Shown in pieces: positions 29,241 to 37,691 of a stretch of DNA of 64,000 nt (its first letter is position 1; each line of letters begins with the position of its first letter). The notes beneath the pieces were generated by a model. It saw only the letters and a program-made list of their open reading frames with translations, did no database searches and was not told the origin of the DNA. Where the stretch lies: contig NZ_JAEOAH010000042.1 of NCBI RefSeq assembly GCF_016612995.1, positions 1 through 64,000 on the forward strand. The letters are read 5' to 3'. The position numbers were made by a program, and so were the translations under genes. The DNA comes from Viridibacillus soli (GTDB lineage: Bacteria > Bacillota > Bacilli > Bacillales_A > Planococcaceae).

Positions 29241-30113
29241 GTGGCAACATTTTTACAACTTAATACTATTTTTATTAGTATTATTATAGAAGCATTACCA
29301 TTTGTTCTAATAGGTGTATTTATTTCAGGACTTATTCAAATGTTCGTAAGTGAACAGATGATTGCCAAAATTGTACCGAAAAATAAGATACTTGCAGTTT
29401 TATATGGAACGTTAATTGGTGCGTTATTTCCTGCGTGTGAATGTGGCATTATACCAATAGTTAGAAGATTATTAAAAAAAGGCGTACCACTGTATGCGGC
29501 TATACCATTTATGCTTACTGGTCCAATTATTAATCCTATCGTGTTATTTTCGACTTATATCGCTTTTGGTAATAGTTGGGATATGGTTTGGTATCGTGGT
29601 GGATTAGCATTTATTATTGCATTTATCATTGGACTAATCATTTCGTTTCAATATAAAGACACGCAGTTATTAGAAGAACCCGAATTACAATGTCATCATG
29701 ACGAAGCAAAGAAATCATTTACTCAAAAATTTGTTGGTACTCTTAATCATGCAATTGATGAGTTTTTCTCGGTAGGGAAGTACTTAATCATTGGTGCATT
29801 TGTAGCTGCTTCTATGCAAATATTCGTGAAAACTTCATTCTTATTAGAATTAGGACAAACGAAAGCTACATCCTCTTTAGTCATGATGGGATTATCGTTT
29901 GTACTTTCACTTTGCTCTGAAGCAGATGCATTTATAGCTGCATCATTTAGAGGTACTTTTACAACATCTTCGTTAGTCGCTTTCTTGTTGTTTGGTGCAA
30001 TGGTTGATATTAAAAACCTATTAATGATGCTTTCAACATTTAAAAAGAAGTTCATAATGACGCTGATTATATATATTGTTATTTTTGTATTTATCAGCTC
30101 GATGTTAGTATAG
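29241..30113 (+). CDS. membrane permease, UPF0718/DUF318 family (YcgR type)
   Basis: A 290-residue protein with about eight membrane segments and the family motif FPACECGIIP in the first half; the second half has a matching SLCSEADAFIAA segment, reflecting an internal two-fold repeat. Family members (YcgR, YraQ) are thought to move an ion or small solute, possibly a metal or sulfur compound, but the substrate is unproven. It starts with GTG and is separated by 15 bases from a YcgQ-type gene, the same pair and order as ycgR-ycgQ in B. subtilis, so the two products likely form one membrane complex. Confidence 0.88.
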   Translation: MATFLQLNTIFISIIIEALPFVLIGVFISGLIQMFVSEQMIAKIVPKNKILAVLYGTLIGALFPACECGIIPIVRRLLKKGVPLYAAIPFMLTGPIINPIVLFSTYIAFGNSWDMVWYRGGLAFIIAFIIGLIISFQYKDTQLLEEPELQCHHDEAKKSFTQKFVGTLNHAIDEFFSVGKYLIIGAFVAASMQIFVKTSFLLELGQTKATSSLVMMGLSFVLSLCSEADAFIAASFRGTFTTSSLVAFLLFGAMVDIKNLLMMLSTFKKKFIMTLIIYIVIFVFISSMLV

Positions 30114-30128
30114 GGGAGGGGAACAGAG

Positions 30129-30989
30129 ATGATTCGAGCATTAATACTAATGAGCTTTACTTATTTCTTTTATTACCTCTACACATCAGGCGATAATTCG
30201 AAATATATTAATATGAAGTATGAGTATATATGTATAATGGGAATTATACTTTTTGCTATACTGACAATTGTACAAATTATCAGTATGTCAAAAGAGGAAG
30301 AGGAACATAGTCATGATTGCTGTGACCATGATCATAAACATGAAAAGGACAGCTCGTTTGTTACTAGGATGTTCCACTATGCAATATTTATCTTTCCATT
30401 AGTGACAGGCTTATTTCTTCCAATAGCTACATTAGATTCGACTGTAGTAAAATCAAAAGGCTTTTCATTTAAAGCAATTGATGATTTTGAAGAAGGGGAT
30501 TCTTTTGTACAAACGCAGTATTTACGTCCAGATACTAGTATTTACTATGGAAAAGATGGATATGATGAAATTATGCAAAAAGAGCTCGGTGTCTTCGCTA
30601 ATATGCCTACAGTTGCTTTAAACGATGAAAATTATTTAAAAGGGATGGAGACAATCTATAACTTCCCTGGAGAATTTATCGGGAAAAAGCTCTCATATAA
30701 AGGGTTTATATACAAAGAGCAAGTTATAGATCGTAAGCAGGCTTTTGTGTTACGTTTTGGTGTCATCCACTGTGTAGCAGACTCAGGCGTTTTTGGTATG
30801 TTAGTAGAATTTCCGGATGATATGAAATTACAAAATGATGATTGGGTGAATGTAGAAGGTACGATCTCTACAGTTTACTACCAACCTTTTAAAGCAAATA
30901 TCCCAGTACTGAAGGTTGATACCTGGGAAAAAACGATACAACCAGAAGAACCATATACATTCAGGGGTTATGAAAATCCAAATTTATAA
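30129..30989 (+). CDS. TIGR03943/DUF1980 membrane protein (YcgQ type)
   Basis: A 286-residue partner of the YcgR-type permease. Three hydrophobic segments (about 2-18, 33-53 and 83-105) are followed by a soluble C-terminal half (about 110-286) typical of the family, with GFIYKEQVIDRKQAFVLRFG and the CVAD segment. Between the second and third segments lies a His/Asp/Cys-rich loop (EEEHSHDCCDHDHKHEKD), suggestive of metal binding. The pair is probably a transporter; a metal substrate is an inference from the loop only. The ribosome binding site GGGGAGGGG precedes the ATG, and a terminator follows the stop. Confidence 0.85.
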   Translation: MIRALILMSFTYFFYYLYTSGDNSKYINMKYEYICIMGIILFAILTIVQIISMSKEEEEHSHDCCDHDHKHEKDSSFVTRMFHYAIFIFPLVTGLFLPIATLDSTVVKSKGFSFKAIDDFEEGDSFVQTQYLRPDTSIYYGKDGYDEIMQKELGVFANMPTVALNDENYLKGMETIYNFPGEFIGKKLSYKGFIYKEQVIDRKQAFVLRFGVIHCVADSGVFGMLVEFPDDMKLQNDDWVNVEGTISTVYYQPFKANIPVLKVDTWEKTIQPEEPYTFRGYENPNL

Positions 30990-31001
30990 ATTAATATAGT
31001 A

Positions 31002-31034
31002 AAACGCTATCTCTTAGTAGATGGCGTTTTTATT
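31002..31034 (+). terminator. terminator of the ycgR/ycgQ-type pair
   Basis: AAACGC-TATCT pairs with AGAT-GGCGTTT and is followed by TTATTTT. Its sequence also encodes the last codons of the minus-strand small gene. Confidence 0.75.
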
Positions 31035-31171
31035 TTGGATAAACATGCGTAAATTGCTAAAGTGGATAAAACTGTATCCTTTGATGCAGTGTTTAAAAGT
31101 TCGTTTGCAGCGCACTGTAAATGGTGCCTCTCAACAGTTGTCAATTGCTGTTTTTTTAATCGTTGTTCCAT
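31007..31171 (-). CDS. small 54-residue protein under LexA-type control
   Basis: A 54-codon frame on the minus strand begins at the ATG at 31171 with an AGAGGTGAG ribosome binding site 5-6 bases ahead and ends in TAG. The product starts MEQRLKKQQLTTVERHHL and is a basic, helix-rich, soluble peptide with two cysteines; no signal peptide or membrane segment is seen. I do not recognise the family. Directly upstream is a near-consensus promoter with a LexA (DinR) box in its spacer, so it is very likely induced by DNA damage. It converges with the ycgR/ycgQ-type pair and overlaps its terminator. The strength of the promoter, operator and ribosome binding site makes a real gene likely despite its small size. 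Confidence 0.65.
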   Translation of the reverse strand: MEQRLKKQQLTTVERHHLQCAANELLNTASKDTVLSTLAIYACLSKIKTPSTKR

Positions 31172-31191
31172 GCGACTCACCTCTTTTATTT

Positions 31192-31220
31192 ATTATAAGA
31201 ACGTTTGTTCCTTAAATCAA
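31192..31220 (-). promoter_or_regulatory. promoter with LexA (DinR) box
   Basis: On the minus strand TTGATT (31220-31215) and TATAAT (31197-31192) are exactly 17 bases apart. In the spacer lies GAACAAACGTTC (31210-31199), which matches the core of the Bacillus LexA box GAACRNRYGTTY at every position. A repressor bound there would block the promoter. Confidence 0.8.
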
Positions 31221-31397
31221 GAAGTATTTTTATTACCGGTGCTAATAATGCTTTTAAATATTAAATGAGTTAGCATATAAGTATAGAAGAGGAGGTTAGA
31301 AGCAGATAGAACAAGGAGGTATTTGCAAATTTGTTAGTACCTACTAATGCACTAAATTAAAGCTGATTTTTGAAAATCCTAAAAAGCGGGCAGAAAT

Positions 31398-31428
31398 AGC
31401 CCATTGCATTCAAAACACTCAATGGGCT
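31398..31428 (-). terminator. hairpin downstream of the soluble chemoreceptor gene
   Basis: AGCCCATTG (31398-31406) pairs with CAATGGGCT (31420-31428). On the minus strand it lies 28 bases after the stop of the chemoreceptor gene; the T tail is weak (ATTTCT). Confidence 0.55.
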
Positions 31429-31455
31429 GGATTATTTCGAATAAAATGAGGAAAT

Positions 31456-32277
31456 CTAACGCAATGTTTCTTTCACCAATTGGCCCATCTGACTGCTCAG
31501 AGAACCTAACTCTTCGATAATTGAGCTGAAATCTTGTACGAGCTCTGCTTGTTCATTTGATGCGGTATTGACCTGGCTCATACTACCCATTAAGCCTTGT
31601 AAATTTTGAGTAATATTTTTCAGTGAGTCCTCGATTTTTTCTGTTGCAGTTTTTGTTTCTAGAGAAAGCTTTCGGACTTCTTGAGCAACAATATTAAATC
31701 CTGCTCCGTGCTGACCTGCACGAGCAGCTTCTATAGAGGCGTTTAGCCCGAGTAAATTCGTTTGTTGAGATATCGATTTGATGAAATCTGTTACACTATG
31801 TGACGCCTCTGAATCTTGCAAGGCTTGACGTGATTGAGCAGTAATTTCCGTACTTGTTGCTGCAAGTTCTTCTGAATGAGAGGCTACAAGATGTACTTTA
31901 TCCTGTAAACCAAGGATAACATTTTGCAGATTTTCCATATATGATTGAAGCTTTTCTTGATTTTCGGTTGAGAATACTAAATTTAAAAGGCCAATGACAC
32001 GACCGTCTTCCTTAATTGGGTACATTTTTGCGTGAAGTGAGATTCCAAATTGTTCTGCGGGAATATCAAGCGCGGCTGTTTTCCCAGCATATACTGCTTG
32101 TACATCGTTAGAAATTTGAATTTTATCCCCAATCTTTATCCCCATATCTACTTTATTCCCTGGAGCAGCAAAGTAAACCTGGCTATTCTTACGATCCACT
32201 ATACTAATACAAATTTCGTTGTTGAAAGCCATTTGTATGTAAGGTGTTGCTTGTTTTAATGCTTCAAGTAAACTCAT
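31456..32277 (-). CDS. soluble chemoreceptor-type signalling protein (YfmS-like)
   Basis: A 273-residue protein without membrane segments. Residues 1-110 form a small sensor-like domain (with [17 protein letters not shown] and [14 protein letters not shown]), and the C-terminal part is a short methyl-accepting signalling domain with the conserved hairpin tip [20 protein letters not shown] and [12 protein letters not shown]. The size and layout match B. subtilis YfmS, a soluble receptor that acts on the flagellar switch through CheA. The ATG at 32277 is chosen because AGGGAGGGGA lies 8-9 bases upstream; the longer frame to 32313 has no ribosome binding site. It is a single gene. Confidence 0.87.
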   Translation of the reverse strand: MSLLEALKQATPYIQMAFNNEICISIVDRKNSQVYFAAPGNKVDMGIKIGDKIQISNDVQAVYAGKTAALDIPAEQFGISLHAKMYPIKEDGRVIGLLNLVFSTENQEKLQSYMENLQNVILGLQDKVHLVASHSEELAATSTEITAQSRQALQDSEASHSVTDFIKSISQQTNLLGLNASIEAARAGQHGAGFNIVAQEVRKLSLETKTATEKIEDSLKNITQNLQGLMGSMSQVNTASNEQAELVQDFSSIIEELGSLSSQMGQLVKETLR

Positions 32278-32499
32278 ATTATTAGTCCCCTCCCTAGAGA
32301 TGCCACTAAACAAATAACAAAGAAGTATTATTTGTGAAATTAGTGACTATATGCATTCAAATATAGATATAAATAACTATACTACACCTATCATAACGTA
32401 GATGTTTTGTAGTGTAAATGTTTAACTTTATGTACTGTAAAAGTATGAATAAAAGCTTACTCTATCTTTTCTTTGTAGTTAACCAACAAAAAACTCAAA

Positions 32500-32526
32500 T
32501 AAAAAGACCGTCTTCTAAGACAGCCT
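32500..32526 (-). terminator. terminator of the channel-like gene
   Basis: On the minus strand AGGCTGTCTT pairs with AAGACGGTCT (two wobbles) and is followed by TTTTT. Confidence 0.7.
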
Positions 32527-32541
32527 CTAAATCAAACATAT

Positions 32542-32898
32542 TCATTTGTCATTTTGTTTCTCTTTTTCCTGATCATCTGTCGACTTGATCATCGTCTTGC
32601 CAAGAATTAGTAATGCTAAGAACATTACACCAACGCCAACCGCAAGATAAAACATCGTGAACACCTTACCTAAATTTGTGTCAGGTGAAAGTGCAGTGTC
32701 TACTCCACTCGGAATTAAACTGACTACACAAAAATAAATGGCATCAAGAATCGACCAACCTTCCACTGACGTATAAAACATCGTCCCAGACAAAATAATG
32801 AAAAATAAAGTCGTAAATAAGGAAATAAACATTGGCTGACGAAAGGCGCGAATGAATGCCTGTAATAGCCGTTTTGAAGTTAATATAAAGGAAATCAT
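32542..32898 (-). CDS. two-helix ion-channel-like membrane protein with altered selectivity filter
   Basis: A 118-residue protein with two membrane helices (about 22-42 and 80-102) around a pore-loop region, the layout of the Ion_trans_2 (2TM potassium channel) family. The segment AIYFCVVSLIPSGVD aligns with the family's pore helix and filter, where TVGYGD is expected; here SLIPSGVD replaces it, so the potassium selectivity signature is lost. The following helix (LGKVFTMFYLAVGVGVMFLALL) is typical of the family. The tail is highly charged. It may be a non-selective pore, a regulatory subunit or a degenerate channel. It has an AAGGAGAG ribosome binding site and its own terminator, so it is probably expressed. 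Confidence 0.75.
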   Translation of the reverse strand: MISFILTSKRLLQAFIRAFRQPMFISLFTTLFFIILSGTMFYTSVEGWSILDAIYFCVVSLIPSGVDTALSPDTNLGKVFTMFYLAVGVGVMFLALLILGKTMIKSTDDQEKEKQNDK

Positions 32899-33202
32899 AT
32901 AGTCTCTCCTTCTTACAATGGTTTGGAACTAGTATACAACAAGTATGAGAAATATTAAAAGTTATTTCGATAGGTTTAAAAGAACTATATCCTGTGATTT
33001 TACTGATAGTATAAAACTAAATTTTGATTATGAGACCATAAAAATTTGTTGTTATGATATAGTGGTTAAAAGCTATAGTCAGCCGATTCCTTTTTATTTT
33101 ATATAAAAAAAATGACTATATACAGAAATTTTTTCAAAAAAACTAATGAGAGTATGACTTAAATATATAGTTTGATGGGAAAATAAATTGGGAGAGATTT
33201 AA
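32899..33202. other. intergenic region between divergent genes
   Basis: About 300 bases between the divergent channel-like and CAP-protein genes. It is AT-rich and carries promoters for both; no RNA gene, repeat or small coding frame with a ribosome binding site is seen. Confidence 0.5.
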
Positions 33203-34063
33203 ATGAAGAGTATTTTTAAAGAAATAACGATCACTTTTGTAGCAATAGCTCTTTTGTTCAGTCTAGCAAATCCGACATTTGCAAAAACAAGCAGTAGTCC
33301 TAAAACTAAGCAAGTAACACTTACTGAAAAAAGCAGATTATTTACTGGAAAAGGAGGATACGGTAGAAAGTCAATAGTAGCTGCTAAAAAGCAAGTAACG
33401 ATTATCAAAACTACTAAAGATAAATGGATGCAAACGAAGGATAAAAAGTGGATAAAGAATGGTTTTACCGGAGATAATATCTATCTCTCAAAAAAGACAA
33501 CGACTTATAAAAAAGTAAAAGGTGCAAAAACAAAAACAAAAACGAAGCTAGTACCAGGTATTTATAAAGTAAGTAATGCAAATACAAATGGTTGGATAAA
33601 AGTTAAAAAGGGTAGCAAAGCATACTGGATTAGATCTGGTAAATTTGTCGATAGCTACATTGATTTAGGTAATAAAAAAATGCAAGATCAAATTGTTAAC
33701 TCAATAAATAAAGAGCGTAAAAAAATGAAATTGAAACCAGTAAAGCAAGATCCAAAACTAACAAAGCTTGCTATTATTCGTTCCGTAGATATGGAGAAAA
33801 ATCGTTATTTCAGCCATACAAGTCCGATTTATGGTAGTTGGAACAATCTCCTTAAAGGATCAAGCTATCGAACTAATTCAGCAGGAGAGAATATCGCAGC
33901 AGGTTATCAAACCGCAAATAGTTACATGAATGGCTGGATGAACTCAGCTGGTCACCGAGCAAATATATTATCACCAAATTATCAAAAAGTGGGCGTTGGC
34001 ATCGTAATTTCAGGTTCAAAAGCCCAATACCAATCATATGGAACGCAAATTTTTGCTAAATAA
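33203..34063 (+). CDS. secreted CAP-domain protein with a basic N-terminal half
   Basis: A 286-residue protein with a signal peptide (about 1-27, ending TFA). Residues 30-150 are very Lys/Thr-rich and contain SH3-like strands (SRLFTGKGGYGRKS, WIKVKKGSKAYWIR), suggesting cell-wall binding. The CAP domain covers about 165-286, with VNSINKERKKMKL, RYFSHTSPIYGSW, GENIAAGYQ and WMNSAGHRANIL. It is related to the CAP protein at 13496-14170 only in the CAP domain. The biochemical role of bacterial CAP proteins is unsettled. The ribosome binding site is GGGAGAG; a terminator follows. Confidence 0.9.
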   Translation: MKSIFKEITITFVAIALLFSLANPTFAKTSSSPKTKQVTLTEKSRLFTGKGGYGRKSIVAAKKQVTIIKTTKDKWMQTKDKKWIKNGFTGDNIYLSKKTTTYKKVKGAKTKTKTKLVPGIYKVSNANTNGWIKVKKGSKAYWIRSGKFVDSYIDLGNKKMQDQIVNSINKERKKMKLKPVKQDPKLTKLAIIRSVDMEKNRYFSHTSPIYGSWNNLLKGSSYRTNSAGENIAAGYQTANSYMNGWMNSAGHRANILSPNYQKVGVGIVISGSKAQYQSYGTQIFAK

Positions 34064-34070
34064 CTATTCA

Positions 34071-34106
34071 ATACCTCTCAACTCTTCGGATTTAGAGGTA
34101 TTTTAT
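34071..34106 (+). terminator. terminator of the second CAP-protein gene
   Basis: ATACCTCT pairs with AGAGGTAT and is followed by TTTATT. Confidence 0.8.
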
Positions 34107-34119
34107 TGTGATTTAGGAC

Positions 34120-34166
34120 GTGAATATTCAAATAAGTAACAAACGATGTGACTTCCGCAACAAAGC
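34120..34166 (-). repeat. single copy of the 21-bp repeat element with its flank
   Basis: GTGAATATTC and AAGTAAC (34120-34140) are followed 13 bases later by TTCCGCAACAAAG (34153). The same flank-plus-core arrangement occurs in the larger arrays at 45011-45169 and 52769-52880, so this is a minimal, one-unit member of the same family, in the same orientation. The remaining intergenic bases to the next hairpin (34323) show no feature. Confidence 0.55.
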
Positions 34167-34322
34167 AAGTATTTCTAGCAATAGCACCCAATGCACGAAG
34201 GACATGCTAACAAGTGATAATCTGTCTCCATTTTTTGAGATTCCAGTATAGGTCATTTGGTAAAATAATCGACCATCATTATCGAGGAAATGGAGTAACT
34301 CTAAAAAAATCTCATCACAATT

Positions 34323-34362
34323 AATAAGCTGCTAATCTCATATGAGAATCAGCAGCTTATTT
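34323..34362. terminator. bidirectional terminator hairpin
   Basis: AATAAGCTGCT pairs with AGCAGCTTATT with an inner palindromic TCTCATATGAGA; A/T tails on both sides. It serves the minus-strand gene ending at 34381. Confidence 0.8.
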
Positions 34363-34380
34363 TCTTTAGACGACGATTAC

Positions 34381-34563
34381 TTACTTTGATTGCTTCTCCA
34401 ACAACTCTATAATTTTATCCATTTTTTCATTTAGTTGTGCCGATTCATTTTTCGGACTTGTATTAATAATGATCCTTCTAATAAATAGCATGAACGAAAC
34501 TGTACCTAAAATAATAAGTGAAATGCAAATTACAATTAATAGTATACTCCCGAGACTATCCAT
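34381..34563 (-). CDS. small single-pass membrane protein (DUF4083-like)
   Basis: A 60-residue protein with one membrane segment (about 6-29) followed by basic residues (RRII) and a short amphipathic, possibly coiled-coil C-terminus (LNEKMDKIIELLEKQSK). This layout matches the small DUF4083-type proteins of Bacillales. A GGGAG ribosome binding site lies before the ATG and a terminator follows. Function is unknown. Confidence 0.7.
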   Translation of the reverse strand: MDSLGSILLIVICISLIILGTVSFMLFIRRIIINTSPKNESAQLNEKMDKIIELLEKQSK

Positions 34564-34740
34564 CCAATCACTCCCTCATTATTTATACGTTTTAACTTAG
34601 TAAGCGTTCCATTTTTACAGATATTACGTAATTTAATAGCGTTCTCACTTCATAATACTAGTGTATTTGAAAGATTAGTGTTTATTTAATCAATCTTTAT
34701 TTCAAATCTACGCTTATAAAAAATAAGAACAGCTAAATTA

Positions 34741-35829
34741 CTATTTTTCCTCTCCTAAGATAAAATCTATTCCAGCCATTTCAACACCATTCAAAACGAT
34801 GGCTATCTGATGCTTACCTGAATAATGTTTTCTTGTAGATAGATTCTTGAAGGAATGCGATCTAGTAAAAGTATAATCACCTGGTAGATAAGTATTTTCC
34901 GTTATTTTAAAGAGTTTCCGCTTGTTTATACCATTAGCTTTCATGAAGTCGATACCGTATTCTACTCTGAGTTTAATAACATCAGTGGTTGGATTGTTGA
35001 CTGTAAATTGAAAAGTAAAATTTTCACCAATGGCTAATTGTTCAGTTGACAGAGTAAGGTCTTTAATATGAACAGTAGGATTATGATGGAAGCCGAACAA
35101 TGAAAGTGTTTCTGGATCGGCTTTTCTAAGTAATGTTCTGGAAGCGTGTTTGACAATCCAGTCTGTTTTAGAATTTTGCCCAATCCATTCTTTACAGATA
35201 GCCTTAACTAACTCTGGATGATCCTTTGTTATATCATTTAAATTATTCGCGACGCTTTTACGAACATACTCACTATCATCTGCTTTTAAACGTTGTAAAA
35301 TCGGAATGATTGGAGAAGGGTCTACTTTAAATATTGTTAGAGGAGCGGCCCATGGAAGACGAGGACGACACCCTTCGCTCGCTAACCTCCGCACATGCTC
35401 ACTGTCATCTACTGCCCATTCTTCCATAATCGCCATCATTCTTTCTGGATTTTGTTCAATGAATGGACGTACAGCAAATTCAGCGCTGATTGAGATAGTA
35501 AATAGCTTTAATGCTGGTATGGACGTCTCCCAGTCAGATAAACCATAAACTTCAATAAAATCAGGTAAAAATAAATATTCAAAGCCTTTGCATTCGGGTA
35601 CCATGTTACTTAATATGTCAATAGCTTTGGCATACGACTGTGGTAAAGTAGCTCCTAATGTATGGGAAATATGCCGGGTTCGTTGTTTCAACTCCCGTTG
35701 TGCCCATTCTTCGTCAAATAATTGAGTCATGAAATATTGTTCATCAAATAACGGATAGACCTGTTTTAATTTTTCACAAAATTGCTTGAAAAGCGCTTCA
35801 TTATAAACGTGTTTTAGAAGTTCAGCCAT
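34741..35829 (-). CDS. AlkC-type DNA alkylation repair glycosylase with C-terminal Ig-like domain
   Basis: A 362-residue protein. Residues 1-235 form the HEAT-like-repeat fold of AlkC/AlkD glycosylases, with the repeats DDSEHVRRLASEGCRPRLPW and DDSEYVRKSVANNLNDI and the C-terminal NSKTDWIVKHASRTLLRK. AlkC enzymes excise 3-methyladenine and 3-methylcytosine type lesions without base flipping. Residues about 245-362 form an extra beta-rich domain (VHIKDLTLS, FTFQFTVNNPTTDVIKLRVE, GKHQIAIVLNGVEM), which fits the Ig-like domain of the longer AlkC subgroup. The gene is single. It fits a repair role alongside the LexA-boxed gene 3.6 kb away, but no LexA box is seen here. Confidence 0.85.
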   Translation of the reverse strand: MAELLKHVYNEALFKQFCEKLKQVYPLFDEQYFMTQLFDEEWAQRELKQRTRHISHTLGATLPQSYAKAIDILSNMVPECKGFEYLFLPDFIEVYGLSDWETSIPALKLFTISISAEFAVRPFIEQNPERMMAIMEEWAVDDSEHVRRLASEGCRPRLPWAAPLTIFKVDPSPIIPILQRLKADDSEYVRKSVANNLNDITKDHPELVKAICKEWIGQNSKTDWIVKHASRTLLRKADPETLSLFGFHHNPTVHIKDLTLSTEQLAIGENFTFQFTVNNPTTDVIKLRVEYGIDFMKANGINKRKLFKITENTYLPGDYTFTRSHSFKNLSTRKHYSGKHQIAIVLNGVEMAGIDFILGEEK

Positions 35830-35867
35830 TCTTCAGTTAGCTCCTTTTGATGTAGTCATGATATGAA

Positions 35868-35908
35868 TAAATAAACCCCTAATCCGATTAAGAATCAGAA
35901 GTTTATTT
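35868..35908 (-). terminator. possible terminator downstream of the TPR-GGDEF relic
   Basis: On the minus strand AATAAAC pairs with GTTTATT and CTGATT with AATCGG, followed by TATTC. It lies 55 bases after the relic's stop. Confidence 0.5.
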
Positions 35909-35962
35909 TTAGCATATCTTAAAATGGGGAATAGTACCAATGCTATATTTTACCCTAAGAAA

Positions 35963-37391
35963 TCATTCATATAGCCTAATCTGATTGCGTCCATTTTCTT
36001 TAGCATTGTATAAAGCCGAATCAGCATGTTTGAAGAGTTCACGGAATGAATTTAATTCACCATTACGATTTGTAGCTATGCCTATACTGACTGTAAAGGA
36101 AAGAAGGGAATCTTCAATTGGAATTTCTAAAGCAGCCAACGTTTGATTAATTGTATTTGCAAATGCCATCACTTCAGTAGAAGTTAAATGACGGAGTAAA
36201 ATGACAAATTCATCACCGCCAAAACGTGCTACAAAAGTCGTTTCTAGATCTGCTAATTCTTTGCAAGTTTTTGCTACTAGTTTGATGACATCATCACCGA
36301 TTAGATGACCGTATTTATCGTTTATTGATTTAAATTTATCAATATCGAATACTAGACATGTAACGTTTGTCTTTTCATGAGCCGCTTCTAATAGCCATTT
36401 ATCTGCTACTTCCTCTAAATGATAGCGATTGTAAATATCGGTTAAACCATCTAAGTTTGTTCGTTCTTGAATAGCTGTCACACGATGTTGAATTTCTAAC
36501 TGTAATGTTGTTTTATATATGGCAGCTTGTTTAATCTCATGTAAAATATCTACGTATTCTTTATAGTAGAAAAAACCTTCTTCATAGCGATGTAAACACT
36601 CACAAAGATTTATTAAAAGTGAAATAACTTTTTTCCTAGCTGTTAAATTCCTTGCTTTTGTAGCCAGCTCTTTGCATGTAACTAATGCTTTGAAACTTAT
36701 TTCTTATTGTTCTTTTAAATAATATAATTCCCCAGCATATTGATAATAGAGGATTTGCCATTTAATAGAGTTTGAATCCGCTAAACAAGCAGATAATGTC
36801 CCTAAATACTTGGCCGCATCATTTAGGCGATCTAAATTAAGAGAAGCCTCAACAAGGTTGGCTAGAGCTTGAAAAGTAAGTTGTGGCATATCAGCATGTT
36901 CTAATAATGATATATCTAAACTGCGCAATGCATAATCATGTGCTTCAACGTACTTTTTCTCCGCAATGGCCACCTTGCTTAAATTACAATAGCAATTGCT
37001 AATCGTATTTGTGGCATGTGTTTTATTTGCGAGTTCGATATTTTGCAAAATTGTTTCCCGTGCTTTTCCCCAGTTTTCATTATATTCATATAGAAAAAAA
37101 TAGTAAATAAAGGTTTTCCTGCGCTTTATCATCCAGTTCTTCTTTGTTTTGTTGACAATATTCATCATATAAAAAAGTATAATGGAAAGCATTTTTTAAG
37201 TCACCTAATGCGTGGTATGAAACAGAGAGATACATATAGCCATAACGAATGCCAACATGATCCTGTTGAATCGTTGCCTGGGAGACTAACTCATGACCAA
37301 GTGAAAGTGTTTCTTGAAAGTTGCCCGTTAAATAAGTAGTGTGTGTTGTGTTTTTTAAGTTTTCAATTGTCGTTATCATATGCGTAACCAC
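35963..37391 (-). pseudogene. TPR-GGDEF diguanylate cyclase gene broken by a frameshift and a stop
   Basis: Read on the minus strand from the ATG at 37391, three segments make one protein of about 475 residues. The first (to about 37094) and the second (to 36704) carry tetratricopeptide-like helices; the third (to 35963) carries a GGDEF domain with ARFGGDEFVILL and TVSIGIATN. The first break is in a run of seven T (plus-strand A 37094-37100): six T would keep the frame (FFLYEYNENWG). The second is an in-frame TAA at 36704-36706 after YYLKEQ; the frame is then open, with EISFKALVTCKEL, through to the GGDEF part. The GGDEF motif itself is intact, but the gene is most likely inactive. Confidence 0.85.
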
Positions 37392-37630
37392 CTTTATTTC
37401 AAGTCAGTTCAAACAATAGCACAAAAATTGTTAGGTATAACTACTTACGAACCATCTTAACTCATAAGTTTGAAAAATGTCATCTGATACTATAATTATA
37501 TTAAAATGGTATATATTTTACATTGTTCTCAAGCATAATTCATGGGACGGGGATAATTCATAGGGGAGTAACTTTAATAATGGTAATTGACTGAATAGTT
37601 GGTATAATCAGTAATAGTGGTGGTAATATA
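37392..37630. other. intergenic region upstream of the methyltransferase
   Basis: AT-rich spacer between the divergent TPR-GGDEF relic and the methyltransferase. No gene, repeat or RNA is seen apart from the expected promoters. Confidence 0.45.
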
Positions 37631-37690
37631 ATGAAAAAATTCATTCATTTTCAATTAAATCAGCTTCACCTATATAAAGGAGTGCTGTAA
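37631..37690 (+). CDS. possible 19-codon upstream reading frame before the methyltransferase gene
   Basis: ATG at 37631, preceded by GGTGGTAA, opens a short frame (MKKFIHFQLNQLHLYKGVL) whose TAA at 37688-37690 is one base before the methyltransferase ATG, and whose last codons contain that gene's AAAGGAG ribosome binding site. This arrangement could couple translation of the two. It may equally be chance. Confidence 0.3.
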   Translation: MKKFIHFQLNQLHLYKGVL

Positions 37691-37691
37691 A

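Noticed and set aside
30129-30989. YcgQ-type protein as a plain metallochaperone
   Set aside because: Family membership and membrane segments fit TIGR03943; the His-rich loop alone does not make a chaperone.
31021-31268. Two overlapping plus-strand frames of 64 and 68 codons
   Set aside because: Both lie in the shadow of the minus-strand gene with the LexA-boxed promoter, and neither has a ribosome binding site.
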